Below are positions 56,874 through 64,000 of a stretch of 64,000 nt of DNA, piece after piece (position 1 is the stretch's first letter; every line of letters starts with the position of its first letter). The translations under genes and the position numbers were made by a program. The stretch comes from Pachyseris speciosa (taxonomy: Eukaryota > Cnidaria > Anthozoa > Scleractinia > Pachyseridae). The stretch lies in NCBI GenBank assembly GCA_016490735.1, contig JAEMWC010000212.1:358501-422500 (forward strand), written 5' to 3'. The notes under the pieces were generated by a model. That model was not told the origin of the DNA. It did not search any database and worked only from the letters and a program-made list of their open reading frames with translations.

Positions 56874-57825
56874 TACAGAAATTACGCTTGCATGCAATTG
56901 ATAATCGGCAGACGAATAAGCCTTCACAGATCCACTGACTGAAGGTCTCCAAGAATCAACGTTCTTAAGTCTTAACAATGCTGTGATTATCCCAATTATT
57001 GTTCCTTTCGTCGTAGTGAAATTCCACTGAAATCAAAAGCTTTATTTAGAATCTCTGGTAAAGGACACAGGTTCCCATATAGGTGACTACGTCTAGTCTG
57101 ATCCTCAGTAAGGTCAATATCACCAGTCTAAAAAGTAAATTAACACATTCATAGACCTGGAGTCCAAGGAAGTGAATTCCTTAAAGGGTTAAATACACCC
57201 TCGCAAGGCAGAGCACACAACGCACCTCAATGTACCAGGCACTCAAAGTGGCAGCGTTTCTTCTGGTCAGCTATTTGCTAAGTGTGTATGCAAAAACATT
57301 GCTGTCACACGAATTACCTCTAAGCAAACATGTACAGTGAGATGAAATCAAGTGAACTTTCAAAGAAATGTGTTAGTCTAGTTTAGCGGAAAGATGTTTT
57401 CCTTGTCATCTCGTCCATCCATAGTCGTCATCAGTATCAATAGCCTCTATACCGCAGGATGACCCTTCGATGAAAAACTAACCATAACTTTTCGGGTACC
57501 TTTCCCGGATGGGAACCTTCCTTTTAGATTGATAACACTGACCCACTGTTCAAGACAACACTGTTGTTGTTTAGAGACCGTGAATTTTTTCAGGCGGGAG
57601 GCTTAGGAACTTTTGGTCATTCTGTTATACTTAAACTGGTTGTAATAATATAAGATAAAACTGACAATTTGCAGCTGCACTGAATAAGCAAAAAATTGTT
57701 GTAGAGAATGCATCAGGAAACTCACAACAAACAATTTTTTTTGGAGACGAGAACCTCGTGTAAATCCTGTAGTACCTGCAACTAGGTTTTTGTTTTGAGC
57801 TTTGCCAATGTCCCAGCTCAACTAA
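56874..57825. other. Non-coding interval
   Basis: No gene or repeat recognised. Confidence 0.4.
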
Positions 57826-58185
57826 GTGTCTGGTCTTCGGTTTTTAATAATATGAAGAACACAGGCCGCTGACAAGGTTAATTCGTCTCTTTTTCTATTT
57901 CGTTTGTTTGTTTGCTTTGCTTGCTAGTTCATGTTTCAGCGCTGACAATGTTCTCAACTAAGCAGTGTGCGATTTTTAATACGCAGAGCACAGGCCTTTG
58001 AGAAGGTTAACATGTCTCTTTTTCGTTTTCCTTTGTTTGTCATTTCAACTTTCAGAGCTGACAATGTTGTCAATCAAGTAGTCTTCGATTTTTAATAATA
58101 CGCAGAGCACAGGGCTGGCCTTTGAGAAGGCCAATTCGTCTCTCCCCTCAGTTCTTTGGTTTGTGGTTTGTTTGTTTTTCAAGTT
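57826..58185 (+). repeat. Three imperfect tandem units of about 115 bases
   Basis: Each unit holds a GACAATGTT-like start, TTTTTAATA, (A)GCACAGGCC-like sequence, AAGGTTAA and TCTCTTTTTC. Divergence between units is moderate. Confidence 0.65.
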
Positions 58186-59697
58186 TCAGAGCAAACTCGA
58201 TACAATCTATACTAAAAGCATTTTGCACACCCTAAATGAGGGCAACTTGAAAATAAGACTTCAAAAAGAGGGACATCAGTCCAAAAAAGGGAGATGTCGT
58301 GAGGGACTGTTCAACGATGTAGTCTTTTATTTGCCCACAACCTGTGTTTTTAGAACGGAGTCTACACAAACAAGCTTGAAGCAATGAATGGAATGCTTTG
58401 AAGCTTGTGGCTCTAAGTGGATCAAAATCAGCTGAAACTCTATCAATGGTGGTTCTTAGAATTGCAGACTTGTAAACTTAATTATATCTTTGCCCACGAA
58501 TCCCGTGGAGATCGGCTCGGTAGCTTTCGTTTAAACGGTCAGGTTAAATTTAACTTTTTAAAAGAATTAAAAGATAGAACCTCTCCATTAACACCCACTG
58601 ATGTCTGAGGCTCGAGCTAAAAAGGGGTTTAACATATTAAAAGAGAAACAAGATGAACAGAAATGCTATTAAACACCAGTCTTGTCCGAACTTGGTCCCG
58701 CAACAGTTTCCATTGAATGTATAGGGTCAGTATCTTTCTTCTTTTCACTTATTTCTACGATTCTATTGCAATTATTATGGACCAAAATCGTGAGCATAGG
58801 AAAAGACAGCGAGCTGCGACGAGGGCAATTTGATGCCTCGTCTTTTTCCTTTGTGAAGAGGCACTCGAAAATGCTCTGTGACTCTCGCACTGGCCAATCT
58901 CTCAAGAGTGATGATTCTAATTAAAAGAGGCTTTTTTGTCACGTCCTTTTAGAAGTGCTTTCCAGAATGAACGGGGCCGAGTTTTCTTCAATCGCGAACT
59001 TTAACATTTTAACTTCAATAAACTTCAAGGCAAATTTAGCCAAACACGTGCGTTCAAAATGCATCATATTACAAAGTTGGTTGACAAAAGGCGCCTGTAT
59101 ATTTCGTGTTTATCCAGGCTAACAACTAAGCTTTAAGGTGCTTAAATAGTTTTCCCTATACAGCTGTATTCTCTAAAGAGGAAAGCGCCGAATTACTACA
59201 ATATAGGGGGTTTGAGGCACTTGAACTACTCAATTGCATTGGTTGCCATGACTATTTGCCAACTTCAAAGACCACAAAGTCCTTCCGGCGTAATTTGTCA
59301 GCAGTAACTACCTCCAGGATTAAATCGATATACCTTGCATGGGGTTCCACATGACAAAAGGTCTTCATCCAACTACATAGACTGCGTTTTCTTTCAAATG
59401 GTATAATTTTGGTCCATTACCCGAGTACTTTAACGCTACTAGAATTTATTATGTCAGATATCGTACTTCCCGTTTTTGCTTTAAGATAATTAAAACATAA
59501 GGAACCGAATTTTTTATGACCCCCAGTCTTTATGGTTCTGTGAAAGCTCTAAATATGCAACGGCAGAAAACAGCACGTCTGCGGTTCATAAGTTGCAACT
59601 CTAAGTGTATAAATACAGTTATATAAGTCTGCAGCGACGCTACGTGGAGATGAATTACTGATACAATCACAGTTGACGTTCTCACATGTAGGCTCCA
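58186..59697. other. Non-coding interval
   Basis: No gene or repeat recognised. Confidence 0.4.
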
Positions 59698-59760
59698 TTT
59701 CCGCCGCTCACTCCGGGGAGAGAGAGGGAGGAAAGCCCGGACCCGAGTGAGCGGCGGAAA
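59698..59760. repeat. Hairpin with GC-rich arms
   Basis: TTTCCGCCGCTCACTC at the left pairs with GAGTGAGCGGCGGAAA at the right, 16 bases without mismatch, around a purine-rich spacer. Confidence 0.8.
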
Positions 59761-61139
59761 TCTCGCATGCGACCCAATTTTGAATCATTGCTTACAAGAG
59801 ATGCTAATAGTGTCTGACTGAAAACCGATACAAACGGGACTTTATGAGCATGTTCGGTGATTGGAACTGGTCGCTCTCTCCGGGGAGATGGGTGTGAGAG
59901 AGTACACTGCATACAATTGGAGCTGTAACTGAAATACAAAAATACCCAAGGATTGTATATTCAACTGATTATGTGCGGTGAAGTCAGTGATGTGAAAATC
60001 AGAGAATGCCCAAGGGAAGACAGGAAATGCAACATAAGCATGAAAGAACTGAGCCGTAAACGTTTCACCCCAATAATAAAAGGAGATTTCCTGGGAATTA
60101 AGTTCTATCAAATAATCCAGCTGTTAAAACATTTACCAAAAGAGGGCCCACCTTTCTGATTAATGTAACAGGAAAAGCAACCACATCCTAATTCAAATGC
60201 GAAAATGACATTAAAACCCAACGCTAAAAGTCATGAACGCGAGAGTTTTGTCAACGAGGTACCCGGGTATGGTAAATCGCACGCTCTAATTGGCTCCCGA
60301 AGGGACGGCAAATTAAGGGCGGGCAAATTCCGGAGAAACTGCGAGACAAGGACTTTTTGAATAACCCATGGAATTCCATTTTAAAATTGCGAAGGGAGGC
60401 GTTTTTAAAGTGCCTATGGACTTCAATAAATTGCGAGACAAAATGTTTTTGAAGGGCCATTCACTAGCTTCCACTTCTGCAAACGAAACAATGCCACAGA
60501 ACATTACATAATCGTTTCTGTAAAATGAGATGGGTTTTGGGAAAGACGATAGATAATTTTTATCGCTAATGACGACAACACGATCAGTGCCTTATAGAGA
60601 TACCAGGAAATGGAAAATAAATACGTGGACACCAGAACACAGACAGAGATAAAGATTAACATCTGGTAAAACAAGAAGGAATTTCTTGCCTGAGCTATTG
60701 ACAGAAGTAAACTATTGAACAGTTTGAGACAAGTCACACCTTTCGATGATGTGCCTTTAACTTTTACAATTTCATTTTTGCAGATGATTCTAAGCCAGCA
60801 CGTTGCGAATTCATTTCCTACCATAAAAAGCAACACAAAGTATAACCAACTATATGTCGTTTCAAAGTTAATGGTGAGATCTTTCCACTCGCATCTGCTT
60901 TAAAACTGACAGATGACCCCTATCCCCGTAGGTATGCGGACACCAAACATGCCATTTGCGAGGGCCTTAGAAAAACTCGAGATTTCAAGCTGCGAGCCAT
61001 AGCCCAACCCACAGTTGCTGCACCATAGGTTACTACATGTATTGCTGGGTAAATTTGGGTTGGATACATTTCTTTTTTTGCTTTTAGGAGTATCGACGTG
61101 AAAATGTAAGTTTTTAACATCTGTCTTACTGCTTTCAGC
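59761..61139. other. Non-coding interval
   Basis: No gene recognised. A second CTCTCTCCGGGGAGA motif at 59,874 echoes the spacer of the preceding hairpin. Confidence 0.4.
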
Positions 61140-61555
61140 AATGTACTCAAGACCTCAAGACCATATAACTTTGTCAGAAATTGCCAAAGAGCGTCCATTT
61201 GACTTGTTAAACAAAACCGGTTGTCACCAGGAAATGGCTCCATTTTAGCACGTGATGCCGTTGTTCGTGCTCTGATACATGTTATTCTCTCCATGCTTAT
61301 CTGCTGTTGGTGGACTGTGAAAAATGTCACGTATTCGACAACTGTTTTATCGCTTTCAACAAAACTTCGCCCGTTTCGCAGGCGTGAGAGCATAAGTTTG
61401 CTAGAAATCGCCAAAGGGTGGTAATAAGTTCACTTCTTAATTAAATAAAACCGGCTGCAGCCATGAAAGGGCTTCATCCCAGAATGTGATACCGTTGATG
61501 GTGCACTGATTTAAGATATTCTCTGCTCATCTGCTAATGTTAAAGGGTTAAATCA
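61140..61555 (+). repeat. Tandem duplication of about 190 bases
   Basis: Units at about 61,140-61,320 and 61,365-61,555 share AGAAAT(T/C)GCCAAAG, AAAACCGG(T/C)TG, GTGAT(G/A)CCGTTG and ATTCTCT(C/G). The 164-codon minus-strand frame crossing it (60,920-61,414) shows no domain and is best seen as chance. Confidence 0.6.
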
Positions 61556-62589
61556 ACAGAAATGGGGCTTGGGACAGGAAAAGGTTCTGACGCATAACGC
61601 GAGGTATAACATAACCGGAAGGTACCACGATCAGAAGTTAGAAAAAGAGAAAATGACAATGGCACTATGAAATGTAAAAGTTTGATTTTCCCGTGCAATC
61701 TGAACGAGCGCATTGATCATTTTACAGCAGCCCTAATCACAATGAATCAGCTGGGCATGAAGTTCGAAAGCTAGCGTGTTGTAGATTGCAACTGTGTTTA
61801 CAGAGGGCGTTTTCAAGAGTCACGTAGATCATTCTCTCGAGTTTCACCAAAGCATGAAATTGCATAACGAGTCAGAGCTATTTTTGTTTTTCTTTTTCTT
61901 TTCTTTTCGTATGTTAAAACTGTATAAGTGATGTCTTATAAGCTTGAAAGGACCCAAAGACTATGTACGCGCGAATGCTGAAAAAGAAAGGAAAGACAGT
62001 GGAGCTTTGTTGTCTCAGTAATGGATAAAAAAAATGGGGCTTTTCCGACCGACTTTTCCTGACTTTCTGTTAGATCTGGCCAACGAGGAGCTAAGCTACT
62101 ACTTAAGTAGTACTGCGTAAGTAGTGTTCATAACTGCGACGATCATCCATATATTTAATCATTAATCCGCAGTTCAACTTATGATTTTCATATATTCATT
62201 CCCATAAAAACAAAACACAACGTTAACAATTCCTAGCCTTGAGCAAACCAGTGAAAACGTAAATGTAGTACCAGTTGCGAATTCTGGAGGCTGTAATCAC
62301 TAGAATGCCAGTTATCGGACATAGTTTTACTCAGAACGAGAGAGAGAAACAAACACGCGATGCGATGGCCAATGACCTCACGATTCTGCAGATTTTGACG
62401 GTTAAAAACAGCATTTTCCTCTTCTCAGCGTCGAAAACGAAGTAGCTCATGTTGTTCAGCACTAGTCAAACTACAACTTTTTGCCAAAATCGCGCACATC
62501 AACTTTTCGCTTCAGTAGCACTTATACAGAAATTAGAAAGATTAGAAAGTTGTGATTGGGAGGCCTAATAATATTTCCGTCTCACAGAT
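61556..62589. other. Non-coding interval
   Basis: No gene or repeat recognised. Confidence 0.4.
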
Positions 62590-63110
62590 CCTTTGCGCGA
62601 TTACTTTAGTGAATTACACTAACGAGATTAACGGTCAAAGATCATTTTTCATCTTGTGAGACCACGCAGTTCTGTACAGTGCGCCAGCACATTACTGCCT
62701 TTCGTCAATTCTTGATGAACGGATTAACAGTTTCGAAGCTGAGAATAACACATAACAGTCTTGCATATGGCGTTGAATTTTATGCACTCTCACGATATGT
62801 ATGAAGTTTAGACCTTGGCTTCTAACGCTATCCAGAGTCCTGGGTTAAATTCGTCGATAAATTCATAGTAGGATGTGGTCACCTGAAAGGAAAGCTCTTC
62901 AATTTTCCTAACATTTTATTAAATATTCGCAATGATCAGTGAAGAGAATTTAGTAAGTAACATGGAAGGCAAATCCATTTTTACTTCAGCGATCCAATAT
63001 GGTTTAGCAGTCACATCATCCAAAACTTCCGTTGCATCTACATTCATCCATCCTCATTTCCGCAGTTCCGCGTCTAAAGTACAGACGCGCAAACACTGAG
63101 ATAGCTTTCC
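62590..63110 (+). repeat. Diverged duplication near SoxF, copy 2
   Basis: Direct partner of 55,060-55,780, about 7.5 kb away, with shorter spacing between anchors. Confidence 0.55.
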
Positions 63111-64000
63111 TTTCATATTTTCAGACAGTGTTAAGATCCTGCTAAACATTTTCACTCAGGTTAGGAATGTTAAAATGAGCGCTGTTCAAGTTGCAGTTTA
63201 TTACCGACCTATTCACTAGCTCCTTTCGTGCATCCAAACGAAGCAAATAAATGGCCGACATTTATTGTGATAGCCGAACGCTTTTTCCCGATCAGCTCTT
63301 GCCAAGTATACTTAATGCGTTGACAGTTACAAAAGTAAGCCAGGCCGAGTTATTAAGTGAACGGTTTTTGTTTGTTTTCCTATGCTTTTTCACTTGTACG
63401 TTTTAATGGTGGCTCCATTTAGGCAAAATGACACCGATATTCCTAGGATACGGGATATCGCCTGCAGAATCCGGGTTATCAAATATTAGAGTTTGGAATA
63501 CAATGACGAATAACATAAGGGCAAACGAATATCCACTGCCCTCCTCTCCAATCCCCCAATGGCCTCTTTTTAATATTTGTTTAATTTGACTAGGTAGCCC
63601 GCTACTTTATGCCTCGCCATACACCACTATCACTTGACTGCTACAGTTACTATCCCTGATTCCGAACACGTATAGCAACAGTCTTCCAACCTCATTCCCC
63701 GGCTCTCTGCCCTCCTTGCCGTCCAGCGGGTAATTGTATTCTTCTCATCTTGCCGCTACTTCTGTCAAACCTGTAGAATAGGTGACAGATTTTGATCCTT
63801 TTGGTGCGAAAAATTATATAAATTTACAATTAATTCTTATAGGCCATTCAGAGCAGGGTGAAGTTCTCCATCCTTGAAATTTATTGCACTTGAGGATTGA
63901 TCCGTTCAAACGATTATGAAATCTGAAGAAAAGTTTAGGGGGCTGTTAAGTGAAAAAGTGCGGTCAATAAAATATGTTAAATGATATTCAAGGGTCAAGG
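63111..64000. other. Non-coding end of window
   Basis: No gene or repeat recognised. Confidence 0.4.

Noticed and set aside
60920..61414. 164-codon minus-strand open frame
   Set aside because: It lies over a tandem duplication and shows no domain.

Overview
The window looks like nuclear DNA of an anthozoan cnidarian, most likely a stony coral. I infer this from one clear host gene, a single-exon SoxF-type transcription factor, sitting in AT-rich DNA crowded with small inverted-repeat transposons and tRNA-derived SINEs, and from a GC-rich block of Polinton (Maverick) genes. No search could be run, so the organism call is inference.

Bases 1 to about 11,657 are an old, broken Polinton, a self-synthesising virus-like transposon with a capsid gene set. 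On the plus strand, in order, are a chromodomain integrase (start outside the window), a 71-codon basic ORF, two tandem related capsid-associated genes, an Ala/Pro/Val-rich basic protein, the double-jelly-roll major capsid protein, the A32/FtsK-type packaging ATPase, a Pro/Thr/Gly-rich stretch with a Cys-rich end, a 147-residue open frame, and a phospholipase A2-like protein. Protein-primed DNA polymerase B lies convergently on the minus strand (11,660 to 7,789). Nearly every recognisable gene carries stops or frameshifts. I could not find the maturation protease or the terminal inverted repeats. A 1.7 kb inverted-repeat transposon (8,058-9,780) with a 9 bp target duplication has split the polymerase gene.

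At about 11,657 the polymerase stops abruptly against the reverse-transcriptase region of an L1-like LINE on the minus strand (ORF2 to 13,603, ORF1 about 14,262-14,748). Both elements are cut inside coding sequence, which points to a deletion or rearrangement.

From 14.8 to 50.2 kb I see no host gene. The interval holds MITEs, SINE pieces, long hairpins, microsatellites, two larger DNA-transposon remnants with coding relics (29.4-30.7 kb and 30.7-31.5 kb), and several diverged duplications, the largest linking 21.5-23.5 kb with 43.4-45.0 kb.

The SoxF-like gene is at 50,243-51,343 on the minus strand, with an intact HMG box and an EFDQYL motif near the C-terminus. From 51.4 kb to the end the DNA is again mostly non-coding, with one weak candidate for a two-exon small gene (53.8-54.8 kb), a MITE, local tandem repeats and another diverged duplicate pair (55.1 and 62.6 kb).
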